This document shows positions 39,925 through 52,429 of a stretch of DNA of 64,000 bases, piece after piece (position 1 is the stretch's first letter; each line of letters opens with the position of its first letter). Below the pieces are notes generated by a model that was not told the origin of the DNA, searched no databases, and was given only the letters and a program-made list of their open reading frames with translations. A program made the translations under genes and the position numbers. The stretch is from Ovis canadensis (Eukaryota > Chordata > Mammalia > Artiodactyla > Bovidae): assembly GCF_042477335.2 (NCBI RefSeq), contig NC_091256.1:48315001-48379000 (forward strand). The letters run 5' to 3'.

Positions 39925-40285
39925 AAAGACCAAGCACGCTCTTGCCTATTGGCCTCTGCATTTGCTCTTTCCTCTCCTTGGTATGTGCACATGACTTACC
40001 TTTTTACTTTCTTCAGGTCTCTACTATAAAGTTACTTTACTAAAGAGGATTTCCCTAATTCTCCTCTTCCCTTTCCTCCTCATTTTCCTTATTTCTCTTC
40101 AAAGCATTATCAGTATCTAACATTATGTCAGCAATATACCATGGATATATCTGTTTATCTCTCTACAATAGAATATAGGCTCTGGAAAGCATTGCCTTAG
40201 CTGTTTTATTGTTACCTGCAACATTCAGTAGAGGGCTGTCCCAACATAGATGATCAATGACTATTTTCTGAATGAGTAAATGAAA
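39925..40285 (+). mobile_element. L2 LINE 3' fragment
   Basis: 'tgcatttgctctttcctctcc', 'ttcttcaggtctctactat', 'gaatataggctctggaaagc' and 'gatgatcaatgactattttctg' follow the order of the L2 3' end. Confidence 0.65.
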
Positions 40286-42429
40286 TGCAACCATCAGAGT
40301 AGTTTAGAAGAAAACCCTAAAACATCAAAACAAAACAGAATAGCAACCAAAACCCTTGCATGTGACAATAAGGGTCCTGTGATTGAATACATTTTTAAAT
40401 TTATTTTCTTGTACTTTTATATCCTGGGTATCAGGCTTCCTTATAAATTCCTTGTTTTCTCACAGTTCTAAAGCTCAGTCAGCTTCCCTGCATTTCCACA
40501 TATACTCCCAACCCCTGAAAGCCTTCCCTATTTTTACAATGCCAGGGAGGAGTGACATAACAATACATCTGGTGACCCACTTAGAATGGGCCACACTTAA
40601 AACTATCCTGTGTTAAAGGGGACTATTTTAAATGGACCACCCTGTATGTTATATTAGATTGTGATTTTCTGCCAATGAACTCAGAAGTGTTTTATAAATA
40701 AAATGATGATGTTGGAGAAAATTATTCTCTTTTTTCTTTTTAATTCACATGGAAAATTTTATTGTACAACCTTCTGCTCAGCTGTGCAATGACAAAGCAA
40801 TGTGGCCCAAGAAGATGGATCTTCTGGTTCAGAATCTGCCTGTTATGATTTGTTGCTGCTAAAAAGTAGGTTTGGTTCAGCTTTAGGGGGGAACTTAGAG
40901 AAGACTAGATTCCATCGAAGCAAGCTTCTAGGTAACAGCATGCATCCTCTAAACACTTCCTGCTTCCTAGAGGGTTTTTACTGAGTCCCCGAAAGGAAAC
41001 TCAAGTTCCTTTCTTGAAGAGGAAAGGAAAAAGAAAACAAAAGGCAGGGTAATGTACAGCTGTTCCACAAGAATGCAGTTGCTGGATATCTCCTGACAGG
41101 GGGTTCTGTTGTGCTTTGAAGAAAAACATGAATATTCAAGCTCAGAATGAGCTTCTGTAATATAAAAATTAAAACTCTATTCCAAACCTTCACTCACATC
41201 TAAAGCCAAGCCCTTTGAGATGTGCGGTAGGGATCTGTTTACTTTGTATGGAAAATCATTTTCTTTTTATTACCAAGCTTCAGGGTATCCTGACCATCTG
41301 AAAGGCTGTTACCTCTCAGAGGGCAGTCATGGGGCATTCTTGGCAGGAACAGGGGCCAGAAAGACTGGAAATCTTATTTTGCAACATTTTCTGCCTGGCG
41401 TTTAAAGTCAAAGAAGACAAATGGTTCTGATAAGTTCAGCAGTACCTTTCCATTTGAGTTGCCTTACTGTCCCAAGCTGAACTGGGGAGGCTAAAAACCA
41501 AACCAAACCAAAATAAACAAAAAATAAAAACAGAAACTGAAACCAGCATATCATGAACAACTGTTTCCTTTCTCTGCAAGCAAGTCTGAGCCAGTAGGAG
41601 GTAACTGTTCCCATCCTATTTTCATCATGAAACCAAGCACAAGATTTCTTCATGGCTCACTTACTGGACTCAGGATGGAGTGGAGGATGGTGAGGGATTC
41701 AGTAATCTTTAGATACATTTTTAGTTCCATCTTTCCCTTGCTGTCACCGTGCCCAGGTTTGCTTTCCTGCTGTTGTTTAACTGTTCACCTTTAAGAAGCA
41801 GGCCATTCTGACTTCTCATTTTATCAAATTCCACCAAGAGACCTCTTTTGACAGATATGCCTTGAACCTTCCAATTCACCATGATGTCCCCATTTCTCAC
41901 TTAGAGCAAAGATTTTCCAGGGACCCAAGTACTCTACTGTTGGAATTAGGTATTTTTTTCCATCTCTCTACTGTTACAATTAAGTCAAATAAACTCTCCC
42001 CAGAAACCTTCTGACTTTCCTGAGCTGCCAGATCACCCCTTGATTTCCTACACCAGAGGCTAAACCCTTGAATTTCAGTAGCCTGTAGGTTCCTTGGTTC
42101 AACGGCAACCCCTCCAGTGGCCAGCTCCCTCTGCCTTTCAAATGCCTTCTAATCCACACATCCTTTTCACTGTTATTTACCATCTATTCACTAACATCAA
42201 ATCCACTCTTTGTTCATGTTTTTTTAGCCATCAGCCCTGCTAGTGCCATTTGTTGAGTGATCCTGTCAGTCACCTCTGGCTCATCACAGCATGAATATGT
42301 TCTAACCCCATACTTCCATATGGCTTCATGATATTATTACAGTTGCATTCTCTGTCTACAGTAGGCAAAACAAAACACATGCTGTAAGAATGGATGCTTT
42401 CTCTTTGGTCCTGCCGCCTGGTATGTATG
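40286..42429. other. unassigned intergenic
   Basis: About 2.1 kb, the longest stretch between 39 and 46 kb without a recognised repeat. Open frames are below 82 codons and show no known domain. Could hold conserved non-coding elements, but nothing in the bases alone shows this. Confidence 0.4.
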
Positions 42430-42515
42430 ATTTTACTTCTCCCGCCAGGGATCGAACCTGCTCCCCCTCCAGTAGAAGGGTGGAGCCTTAACCACTGGAC
42501 TGCCAGGGAAATCCC
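42430..42515 (-). repeat. CHR-type SINE fragment
   Basis: 'cgccagggatcgaacctgc' through 'ccttaaccactggactgcc' and 'agggaaatccc': the reversed tRNA-like head of a CHR SINE. Confidence 0.75.
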
Positions 42516-42826
42516 AAGAGTGGGTATATTTTAAGCTGGTTCCCAAGGCAGACTTTAATAGAAAATGAGCGAGGTCACCTTTAGGATCTTTTCCAACCAT
42601 TGGCCTCTACTTGGAATGGGATTTCCTGATAATTAATAATTCTCTATCAGATCACATAAAATACCTGCTTCTGGATCTTGCTTTTAGGTCCTTAGACTAC
42701 ATAGGTGATGATTTTTAGTAGAGACTGTAAGGAAATCTCAGCAGTGTACATGTTAATCCCAAGTGTACCATAGAGTTTGGGGGTAAAGGTAGGGGACTAA
42801 GTGAAGATGGTTTTATGTAATAATTA

Positions 42827-43015
42827 TGTCTGACTCTTTGCGACCCCATGGACTGTGGCCTGCACCAGGCTCCTCCATCCATGGGATTTTCCAGGCAAGA
42901 GTACTGGAGTGGGTTGCCATTTCCTCCTCCAGGGGATCTTCCTGACTCAGGGATTGAACCCGGGTCTCTTGCACTGCAGGCAGATGCTTTACCCTCTGAG
43001 ACACCAGGGAAGCTC
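42827..43015 (-). repeat. Bov-tA type SINE with perfect 12-bp target-site duplication
   Basis: Reversed copy from 'tgtctgactctttgcgacc' to 'gagacaccagggaagctc'. atgtaataatta is repeated at 42815-42826 and 43016-43027. Confidence 0.95.
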
Positions 43016-43027
43016 ATGTAATAATTA

Positions 43028-43592
43028 AGCTAGCATTTATTGAGGAACTACTTCAGGCCAGGCACTAACTCCTTATTTTACATACATTCTCTTAATCAAA
43101 AGTGGCTAGAGACTTACAATTCGGTTATCAATGAATTCTACCTTCTGGAATTTATTTCCTCAACAGCTATTTTTCTGTATGTGATATTTAGAGCACGAAC
43201 CTAAGAAGCTGAGGAATCTATGCTCAATTTTTTCCTCTTTTATTGGGGATAAAAATCTTAATGTCTTAAAATAAGGTCATCAATTTCTCATCTGTAAAGT
43301 TTGGGAATGATAAGACGTATTTAATGTTATTGATGTGCCAAGTAAATTAGATATTATGATCAAGATGGGAATTACAGTGATTGTTCTATGGTAGGTGTTT
43401 AATAAATGAGAGCAGTGGTTATAATATTTACCTAGATATGTTTCTGGCAAGGGAGGAGGCACCCAGAGCCAAAACTTGTTGGTACTAAAATTCTTTATTT
43501 GGGGGATGACATCACCAAGGTGATGACAAAGATTAATTCTAACTTTGCTCCCCCTTAGAAGAATCTGACTAACATCTATTCAAGGACAAGAT
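43028..43592. repeat. MIR-like remnants in intergenic DNA
   Basis: 'agcatttattgaggaactactt' with 'aggccaggcactaactcc' (about 43030-43095), and 'tctcatctgtaaagtttggg' with 'gtaggtgtttaataaatgag' (about 43285-43410), look like old MIR or L2 pieces. The rest is unassigned. Confidence 0.4.
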
Positions 43593-44340
43593 ACCACTAT
43601 GGAAAACAGTATGAAAGATCCTTAAAAAATTACAAATAGAACTCCGTATAGTTCAGAAACTCCACTTCTGGAATATATCTAAAGGAATTAAAAATATGAA
43701 CTTGAAAAGATATCTGCACCCCCATGTTCATAGCAGCACTGCCTACAACAGCCAAGATAAGGAAACAACCCAACTGTACATCAATGGATAAAAAGATAAA
43801 GAAATTGTATATATGCACATAACAGAATATTATTCAGCCAATAAATGAAATTCTACCATTTAGAACTTGAGGACATGATGCAAAGCAAAATAAATCAGTC
43901 AGAAAAAGACGAATACTATATGATCTCACTTATGTATCAAATCTAAAAAAAAGAAAAAAAAAACAAACAAAACCAAGCTCATAGCAAAAGCTCTTGTGAT
44001 TACCAGAAGAGTGAGTTTGATAAAGGGAAAATTAAAGGAAGGTGATCAAAATGCACAACCCTCCAGTGTAATTACAACATGAGACTGTAACTAACTCTGC
44101 AGAATGATACATAGAATAGCTGTTAAGAAGGTAAATATTGAGTCCTCATCCATAAAGAGAAATTTTTTTCCTTTTTTCCATTCTTTTCTTTTTATTGTAT
44201 CTATATGAGAAGATGGATGTTAGCTAAAACGATTGTGGTAATCATTTCACAATAGATATAAATCAAACCATCATGTTGTATGCCTTAAACTTATACAGTG
44301 ATGAACATAAATTATTTCTTAGTAAAACTGGAAAAAAATT
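43593..44340 (+). mobile_element. old L1 LINE 3' end
   Basis: 'ccactatggaaaacagtatg', 'catgttcatagcagcactgcc', 'ttattcagccaataaatg' and 'tatgatctcacttatgtatc' are consecutive L1 ORF2/3' UTR landmarks, followed by an A-rich patch and the older-type 3' UTR ('caaaccatcatgttgtatgc'). Heavily mutated. Confidence 0.8.
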
Positions 44341-45651
44341 CTTTAAGGTTTGTGAACAAAAAGGTATATCCTGATTCATAAAGGTTCTGAACACCTAATG
44401 GACCCATGGGTGTTCACAGAGTTAGGGAGGAAAGTGGATGGGGAGGTCATAAACACCCCACCTCAAACAGGGTCTTTAACAGTAAACCAAGGTTCACTTG
44501 CAGAGCTCCTATAACAAATGAGCATATGGTGAGCATTTGAGAGAGGAACACACATCCATGGAGGAAACTCTTTTAGTTTTGGGAATTTGGGAAGAATAGG
44601 GGAAAATGAGAAGAAATGAGAAAATTAAGGAAATCCTCAGAGGTTTATTCTTTGATAAAAATTGCAAATAGGAGTTTATGTCTGCATTTAAACCTCTGGG
44701 CTAAGATGCATTCCTCCACACTATGACCTGGTGAAAACAGATCTGTGTGCCCTTTAATCCATGACCACTGTAGATCAAGTTACCTCTTTGAAAGAACTTT
44801 TTCTTTCTCTGGCCAACTAAATGAATTGAAATTGATGTACTTAATTGTTTTCTAAATTGCAATTTTTCTCCCCCAGATGTTTTTTATCAATGTTGAGCCC
44901 AATGGGCTCTGTCAGTCACATGGGGAGATGAAGTCATGTGGTAATAAAAGGGAAGGGGTGGGGGCAGGAAGGGAAATACCATACAGCATATTGTCTAATT
45001 GAAAAATGTGCCCATAAATGCTGAACTTGAAACCTCTCTCTCCCCAAGGGCTACTCACAACAAACAGTATACACATCTTTGGCACTGAAAACATTAGACT
45101 TCTCCCTTTTCTTCATTATTAATTCAGGCCAACACAAGCATTTCCTTCTATTGTCATTCTTGGGTGAAATCACTGTACTGGAATTGTGAAGCAAGGTAGC
45201 AAAATTCCAAAGTGAAAGCTTTAATGTGGAAGGTAGGAGCATCTGGGCTGGAGGGTGATGGTTAGGGTAATGGTGATGAAGGATAGTATTAGTTCTAACC
45301 TTACAGAGGTGAGAATGAGAAATAGCAATAATATCAAAGGACATTTCTGAGAAGCAGTTGCTAACGCCAACACAACCTGAAACAGAGGAGGATATGGGCG
45401 GGAATATGTTACTTGGGAAAGTCAGACAGTGTCAGGCTCGAATGCATACCAATGAAAGCTTGAAACACAACTGGGTAGAGTGGGAAGGACAGACAAAAGG
45501 GGAAGGGTGGGTGTGTTTCTCATAGCAGGAAGGAGAGGGCTGCAGATGTAGGACCCATGTCAGCATTTGACAGAGACAGGAAGATGAGGAGAGAGAGCAG
45601 ATGCTCACAAACAAACCTAAAGAAGTGAAAGGAAGACCCCCTTCCACCAAT
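44341..45651. other. unassigned intergenic
   Basis: About 1.3 kb without recognised repeat or gene. Minus-strand open frames of up to 97 codons have no known motif. Confidence 0.4.
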
Positions 45652-45658
45652 CCCCCAT

Positions 45659-46166
45659 GTTAGTCACTCAGTCATGTCCAACTCTGTGCAACCCCATGGA
45701 CTGTAGCCCACCAGGCTCCTCTGCCCTTGGAATTCTCCAGGCAAGAATACTGGAGTGGGTTGCCATTTCCTTCTCCCCGAGCACGGAAGAATTGATGCTT
45801 TTGAACTGTGGTGTTGGAGAAGACTCTTGAGAGTCCCTTGGACTGCGAGGAGATCCAACCAGTCCATTCTGAACGAGATCAACCCTGGGATTTCTTTGGA
45901 AGGAATGATGCTAAAGCTGAAACTCCAGTACTTTGGCCACCTCCTGCAAAGAGTTGACTCATTGGAAAAGACTCTGACGCTGGGAGGGATTGGGGGCAGG
46001 AGGAGAAGGGGACAACAGAGGATGAGATGGCTGGATGGCATCACTGACTCAATGGACATGAATCTGAGCGAACTCTGGGAGTTGGTGATGGACAGGGAGG
46101 CCTGGCGCGCTGCGATTCATGAGGTTGCAGAGTCGGACACGACTGAGCGACTGAACTGAACTGAAC
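45659..46166. mobile_element. chimeric insertion: reversed SINE 3' half joined to forward BovB 3' end
   Basis: 45659-45776 is the reversed Bov-tA 3' half ('tagtcactcagtcatgtcc' to 'gccatttccttctcc'). At about 45777 it joins BovB in forward orientation ('agaattgatgcttttgaac'), which runs to the (ACTGA) tail at 46166. cccccat is present immediately outside both ends (45652-45658 and 46167-46173), so the whole looks like one insertion with a retroelement 3' end at each border. The BovB frame inside is open over about 120 codons. Confidence 0.75.
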
Positions 46167-46173
46167 CCCCCAT

Positions 46174-46823
46174 AGTAGAAAATAAGTGGGAGCTGGCTGC
46201 TGTACAAAAAGAAGTTCCTTGAGAGTTTTTTCTTGTCCTCCACCTATCATCACTTGCCCTGTACTTTACCCTGACTATGTAAAATAGGTCCAGTTTTTTA
46301 GACATTGTAGGAAATGACTTCTAACCAATAGGGTGGTAACTAAAAGGTTTTTATTAGCCCACACTGTCAAGAAGTCCTCTCTTGTATCAGAAAAAAAGCC
46401 TCTTTCCTCTTGTTCCACCATCACTGAAGGAGGACACCTGGTCATTGTAGAAGAAATCTAATGAATCACTCATTTTTCACTCATTCAATTTAGCAGTACC
46501 TCACGTTTGACAAAAACAGACTCCAGGGACTTCTTCAAGTTCTTTGATTGCACTGGAATCTGAATGAATCGACCCCTTCTTTGAAATATGAGGACTACTG
46601 CCCAAATTTATAATCCTTTATAATTTTCTTTGTAGTGATACTGGAGTAACCAGACTCAAGCTGCATGAGAGTTAGAGTCAGCCATACATAATACCAAAGC
46701 TTTAGAGGGAAAAAATCACAGTGTATTAAGACTTGGATGATGGGAGTTTTGTCTGGGCTGTAAAATTTACCTTAAATTCTCAGTTCTTCTTTGAATTAAA
46801 ATCATCATCATTATCACCATCCT
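46174..46823. other. unassigned intergenic
   Basis: About 650 bp with nothing recognised. Confidence 0.4.
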
Positions 46824-47075
46824 CACTTTTTCTCTCATCTTATTCTTCTTTGTCTTTTCCCCTTATTTTGCCTCTTCTCCTTTGTATCTTCTTCCTCCTT
46901 CTTTTCTTTTTTCTTTTCTTGCTTCTTTTTCCACTTTTTCTTTTTTTCGCCTTACTTCCCTTGGCCCTCCTCCTTCTTTTCTTTTTCTTCTTCTCATTGT
47001 CCTTTTCTTTCCCTCTTTTTCCTTTTCTTCTTCCTCCTTCACTTTTTCTTCCCCACGCCCATTTCTTCCTTTTTT
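46824..47075 (+). repeat. homopyrimidine (CT-rich) tract
   Basis: About 250 bp composed almost only of C and T, made of irregular CTT, TTC and TCC units. A 139-codon open frame across it is a low-complexity artefact rich in Phe, Ser and Leu. Confidence 0.9.
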
Positions 47076-47089
47076 ACTCTATTATCTGT

Positions 47090-47275
47090 AAAGTCTTCAT
47101 TCTGTGCCAAGGTTTAGAGAAGCATTTTACCATGTCATCTCATTTCATCTAGGTAATAGCCCTAGATATTATATTTAGATAAAGAAATTGGCAAAGAAAA
47201 TAAGTAGCTTACCCACCCACATGGCTAGTAGATGTGACTCTGGGTCTCTTTGACTCCAACTCAATGCTCTTAGCA
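47090..47275 (-). repeat. MIR-type ancient SINE
   Basis: Reversed MIR: 'catctcatttcatctaggtaatagcc', 'tagcttacccacccacatggc' and 'gactctgggtctctttgactcc'. Confidence 0.6.
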
Positions 47276-47636
47276 AGATTTTCCCTAAGAAAGGATGATA
47301 AGTATAGGCGGGAGAAAAAAATAAAAAATTATAATTATTTAAATTTGCAATTTTAGAAAATAAAAACATTTTTACTTATGAAGATTTGGAGTAAAATGAG
47401 CTGAGATAATTGAAACGTTATAGGATAAGTATCTTTTAAGAGAAAAACTGTAAAGAAGAAATCATAGAGGTGCAACAATACCTTGAAATACAGAAAGGTC
47501 TTTAAAAGTATAAATAATTATTTATTAAATCTCACAGTAGATTCTCAAGAATGAATAAATGTGCTATTAAAAAGGACTTAACAATTATTCTAATTTCTTT
47601 GCATAAATTATGATCAGCTATGAAGAACAGAAGACC
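47276..47636. other. unassigned intergenic
   Basis: About 360 bp, AT-rich, nothing recognised. Confidence 0.4.
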
Positions 47637-47808
47637 AGGGACTTCTCTGATGGTTCAGCGGCTAGGACTTCACACTCGCAATGTAGGGGGCTCGGTCAAG
47701 GAACTAGATCCCACATGCTGCAACTAACAGTTTGCATGTCACAACTCCTGAAGGCTGCAGTGAAGACTCGATGCAACTAAATAAAAATAAACTATTAAAA
47801 CAAAAAGA
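47637..47808 (+). repeat. CHR-type SINE
   Basis: Forward copy: 'gggacttctctgatggttcagc', 'gaactagatcccacatgctgc', 'ctgcagtgaagactcgatgc' and an A-rich tail with AAATAAA units. Confidence 0.8.
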
Positions 47809-48874
47809 AGGCTGAATTATAGCTGCTTTACACTTTACTAAAAGAAGTCTGGAGATAAACTTTTCCAGGGCAGTTGGAATGGCTCAGTTATGTTATCAAG
47901 ACCCATTTTTCCCTCTATTTTTACTCTACCATTGTCAGCATATTGGCTTTCGGTCCTTAGACTTGTATCTCATTATGCTAAGTTAACTGCCACAGTTCCC
48001 AGCTTCACATTCTCATCTCATGACATTTAGGAATAGATGGAAAGTTTTCTTCCTTGTGTGATTTTTGTCTTCTTTTTTTAAGAAAGAAAATAGTTTCCAG
48101 AAACTTCCTCCTACCTGCCCCCCAGCAGGCTTTCTCTTATGTTTCGTTAGCTAGAGCTGAGTCATATGACAACCTCTAATCACTTGCAAAGGGAATGAAA
48201 TAGCAAGTGGGGCTGGAGAAGGGGCTAAACTTCTTCAAAAGTGTGGAGTCTGCTTGCTACCTAAATTACACTTGAAGTTTATTTAACAGGTAAGGGGTGG
48301 GAAGGTGGATGTTGGGTAAATAATTAACGGTGTTTGCTATACTACCTTATTTATTTCACACAGAAAAATGCCTTCCTTAATCTCCCTCAACTGAGAGCAT
48401 ACTCGAATGGAATATTTTGCCTAATGGACACAAAGATGGTGAGGAAGCAAGAATCCCATGAAATATTATAGTTAGTTTGACTCTTCCTTTCAAACTTTCA
48501 GCTATTCTGTTCTTATTCCAATCTAAATACTAGGAGGGCTTTGAGCAGGAAGGTGGAGGAGAATGATTCAAAATTAAAGAGCAAGACAAGCTTTATTTTT
48601 TTGAGAGGATATGGACAAGTGAGAGATAGGTATGTAAGTAAGTAAACATGTGTCACTAAAGATGGATGAAGCTTTACATTTGCTACAGCACATGAAGAAA
48701 CAGCTAATGACAGTCATGACAAGGGGTGAAGTAGTCAGAGGCTCAGAAAAGTCCTGAAAGATTCAGTGATAGCCTTCTTACTCTTTTTTGGTGAACCCAA
48801 CACAGTGAGCCAAGGCCCTCAAGGATAATCTAATATCTAAGACAATCAACACCAGCAACAATAACAATATTAAT
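47809..48874. other. unassigned intergenic
   Basis: About 1.07 kb with no recognised repeat and no convincing open frame. Confidence 0.4.
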
Positions 48875-49045
48875 ACATAGTGCTATGTGTCAGGCATTGT
48901 TTTGAGCACTTTATCTATGTTGTCAATTAACTGTTGACATTGCATTGTGAGGTATCTATTATCATTTCAGTTTTCAAATGAGGAAACGAAACTGTGGCAT
49001 GGACAGGTTAAGAAATTTCCCAAGCTTACACAGTAAAAGGCAAGT
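48875..49045 (-). repeat. MIR-type ancient SINE
   Basis: Reversed MIR: 'agtgctatgtgtcaggcattg', 'gaggtatctattatcatttc', 'caaatgaggaaacgaaactg' and 'ttcccaagcttacacag'. Well preserved order. Confidence 0.7.
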
Positions 49046-49220
49046 TTGTGTTTTGTTGTTTTTGGCTTCTTACATTCTTTTAATGTATTATTCATGTGCA
49101 TCTGTTTTATGCCCAATGATTGGCTCTTTCAAATAATCACATCAAGAGGCCTAATAACATCTCATTCCTTAACAACAGATACAGGAAAATGTGGTTATTT
49201 ATGGTCTTTACTCTTAAGCA

Positions 49221-49542
49221 AGGAGATCAAATCAGTCAACCTTAAAGGATATCAACCCGGAATACTCGTTGGAAGGACTGATACTGAAGCTGAAGCTCCA
49301 ATACTTTGGCCACCTGATGCAAAGAGCAGACTCACTGGAAAAGATCCCAATGCTGGGAAAGATAGAAGGCAGGAAAAGAAGAGAGTGACAGAGGATGAGA
49401 TGGCTGGATGGCATCACCAATGCAAGGGACATGAACTTGGGCAAACTCTGAGAGATGGTGAGGGACAGGGAGGCCTGGCATGTTGCAGTCCATGGAGTTG
49501 TGAAGAGTCAGACGTGACTGGGCAAATAAACAACAAGAATAA
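49221..49542 (+). mobile_element. older BovB LINE 3' fragment with perfect 13-bp target-site duplication
   Basis: Forward BovB 3' end from 'aggagatcaaatcagtcaac' to 'gacgtgactgggcaaataaac' plus a short CAA-type tail. ttactcttaagca is repeated at 49208-49220 and 49543-49555. The body is clearly diverged from the young BovB copies, yet the duplication is intact. Confidence 0.92.
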
Positions 49543-49555
49543 TTACTCTTAAGCA

Positions 49556-51319
49556 TGCTTTGGAAATTATTAGTGTTAATTTAATCAAGGAACTGTTTCA
49601 GCCACAATCACATAATTCAAAGTAAACATCAGTTGGGTTAAGGCAATACAGGCAGACTGAAATAAATCAAACTATTCTGAGCAATTAATCTATATATTTC
49701 ACTTATATCAGAACAATAATCTGAATGGCAAAATGTTGCATATTATCTCATAATCCTTAATGACAGTGTAATGGGCCTTTTGACATTTATGGTGATTACT
49801 CTGAGACTAGGAAGACAAAGGACTTGATTCAGTGAAGGTTTATACACTAGCTTATTTCGTCTCTCTTGTTTCTTGAGATCACTTTTCAGTTTAGAGTTTA
49901 CCAGGGACATCATGATTGCATTTTCAGTTAGCATGGAGCAGTGCAATTTTTTGAGAGGAAGGCATGGTTCCTTGGCAGCACCTGTGCTTTTGATAGTCAT
50001 GGCTTCTTCAACTCTTTTCCTTTCACCGATTTGAAGACTAATGAGCTTGGATCAATTTCAGAACCACAACCAAATATTTTAAACCTTGCAGTTGTAAGTT
50101 TTACATCTTCATTCACTTGAATCTATAACTTCATTACATTACAATCAGCAGGAACATTCACCAATCTAGTTCAAACATTTTTGGATGTCTTGTCAAGGAT
50201 CTGTTCATTGTTAGAATTCTCTGTTGTTAGAATAACCAACAACCTTCTTGTGATACAGCTGGGCCCAGTACAATAACTCATGTTCCCTCATGAATGGTAC
50301 ATCCAAAGCTACTAGTCCCTGATAGTTCATCTAGCCACTGCCATCTTATAAAGGCAAGAGATTGACTTTTAAACCAGGTATTCTATCTCCAGAGTTCATG
50401 TTCTTAACCCCTACCCTATATTTTCTCTCTAGAATCTGTGTTTTTCACCACTAAATTAGAATACTAAAATTGTAGCAGGTTTATAAATGAAAAAATACAG
50501 CCAAATAGAAAAGATCAATCAAGATGGTGTTATGGGGTTGAGAAGAATAGGACACACATGGCAATGATGAACTGGAAGGTTTGGGGAAAGAAATGAGGGA
50601 CAGTTATATTTTGAATGGAAACATGTTGGAGAAGGAGAAAGTCACAGATAAATAATCAGATGTATTTCAAGTTGGCTGCTAACCAACTGAGTTCTTAAGT
50701 TTCCCACCTGAGAGTAAAGTGGGTTAATGGGGTTGTTGTCCTGGCAACTTTTTTATACGTTCTCTCTCACCATCTCTCTGGACTCTGTGGTTCACATGAC
50801 CACAGCATCACTATGAAGCTGTTCTACAAGACTACTTTGTCCTGACATGGAGAAAGGACTTTCTGGTATCCCACACACCTTCTGTGTGAGGACAAATGAG
50901 AGAGGTCTTCATTTTGGAAGCATTTCTTGTCTAACCAGGGATGTAGCCCCCAGTGACAGCCTCTCCCTATCAGATGATGGATGGGGCAGTGAGCCAGCTA
51001 GCCATGGTCCTAAAGCAATACCAAGATACCTTTGAGGCTTAACTCATAATGTAGTAGATTCTTCTGCTTGTCACATGGCAAGGCTGAAGGTACTTTAGAA
51101 TCTTGTTTTCATGGTCTGGTGGTGAAGAGCATTTTGGGACAGCAATTCAATTATCCCTTTTTAACGAAGAAGTAAATCAGAAAGTACTTTCATATATGCA
51201 GCTGCCCAAAGGTCAAGTGGAACCATAGAAATGCATGACAGGCCTGCGATACTTACCAGGCTCTATCTGCATACAGTTTGATGACTGTGTTTTTATAGAA
51301 CCAGAGATGTGTAGCATTT
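49556..51319. other. unassigned intergenic
   Basis: About 1.76 kb with no recognised repeat. Open frames are short and without motifs. Confidence 0.4.
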
Positions 51320-51480
51320 ATGACATTTAAGGCAATGTATCTCATTCAAATCTTTATCTTTACAGATGAGAAAATTGAAGTCTAGAGAGATTAAACAATT
51401 TATCAGTTTTCCTCAGAGAGAGCTAATACTGGAACACATGTTGTTTGACCTAGGATCCAATGCTCTTTCCCACACACCCA
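51320..51480 (-). repeat. MIR-type ancient SINE
   Basis: Reversed MIR: 'ctttacagatgagaaaattg', 'gtctagagagattaaacaattt' and 'tgacctaggatccaatgctc'. Confidence 0.6.
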
Positions 51481-52429
51481 TCTCCCTGGGTCAATGACAT
51501 TCTCTGGAAATGCAAAGACTGATTACTATTGGGACAAGTTGTATAGAGAAGGGACTTCAGAAACTTTGATTTAGGGAAGAGGGAAGGGCAAACCAGTTTG
51601 ACTCAGCACTTTGCTTGAAACTGAAGCTTATTGGATGCTAATTACAGGAGGCTCCATCTTATTGATTGAAATCCTTTTGGGGGGAGTAATCTTCTCACCC
51701 ACATGAAAGCAAGGAATTCTTCCATATGCACTTTAGTACTACTATTAAGGGAACTCAAAGAGGTTATTTACCAAATAGCTCCTTTACCCTTCCCACCAAG
51801 AATTCATTGCTTAAATTTAGGGGAGTGATTTTTTTGAGAATTATCTGGCCCAATAGTAAGTTGCATTTTAAGCTGGAATCATTTGCTTCTCTTCTTACTT
51901 CCCTCTCTTTACTATTCTCAAGAATTTTACTTTGCTTCTTAATTGGAAAATTAATATCAGTTCTTAGATAAATTAAAAAAAAAATACATTGTGAGAAGAA
52001 AATCTCCATCTGAATTCTGACCCTCGGGCTTCTGGTTCCCTTTTCTGAAGAACCCCAAAACAAGCTTCTTCTATTTTCCTAAACAATATCTATTTTAAAA
52101 TATGTAAATATACAACAGCCTCTTTTAAAAAACATCATAGCATATTATTTTCATTGTATTGTACCCTTGCTTTTTCTCACTGATGTTTCTTTAAAATTAT
52201 TGCCTATTATGTAGAGTTTTACTTTTTTCATTTTAATTATAGTTAAACTTTAAAAGATTGATGAAATGTACTCTATTTCATTCTGGTACTCCTCTAGTGC
52301 CTGTCAGGTGGCCAAACCCTGGAAGATGAGTTTAACAGAGCAGATCACATGACCTGGTCCAGAAAGGTCTGTTGCTTCTAGGCCCAAGAATGCAGGAGCC
52401 CCTCTCTGTCAAGTAGGCTCCTGGGTGAC
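51481..52429. other. unassigned intergenic
   Basis: About 950 bp. AT-rich in its right half; nothing recognised. Confidence 0.4.

Noticed and set aside
46733-47152. 139-codon + strand open frame
   Set aside because: It lies over the homopyrimidine tract; the Phe/Ser/Leu/Pro composition is a product of CT repeats, not a protein.
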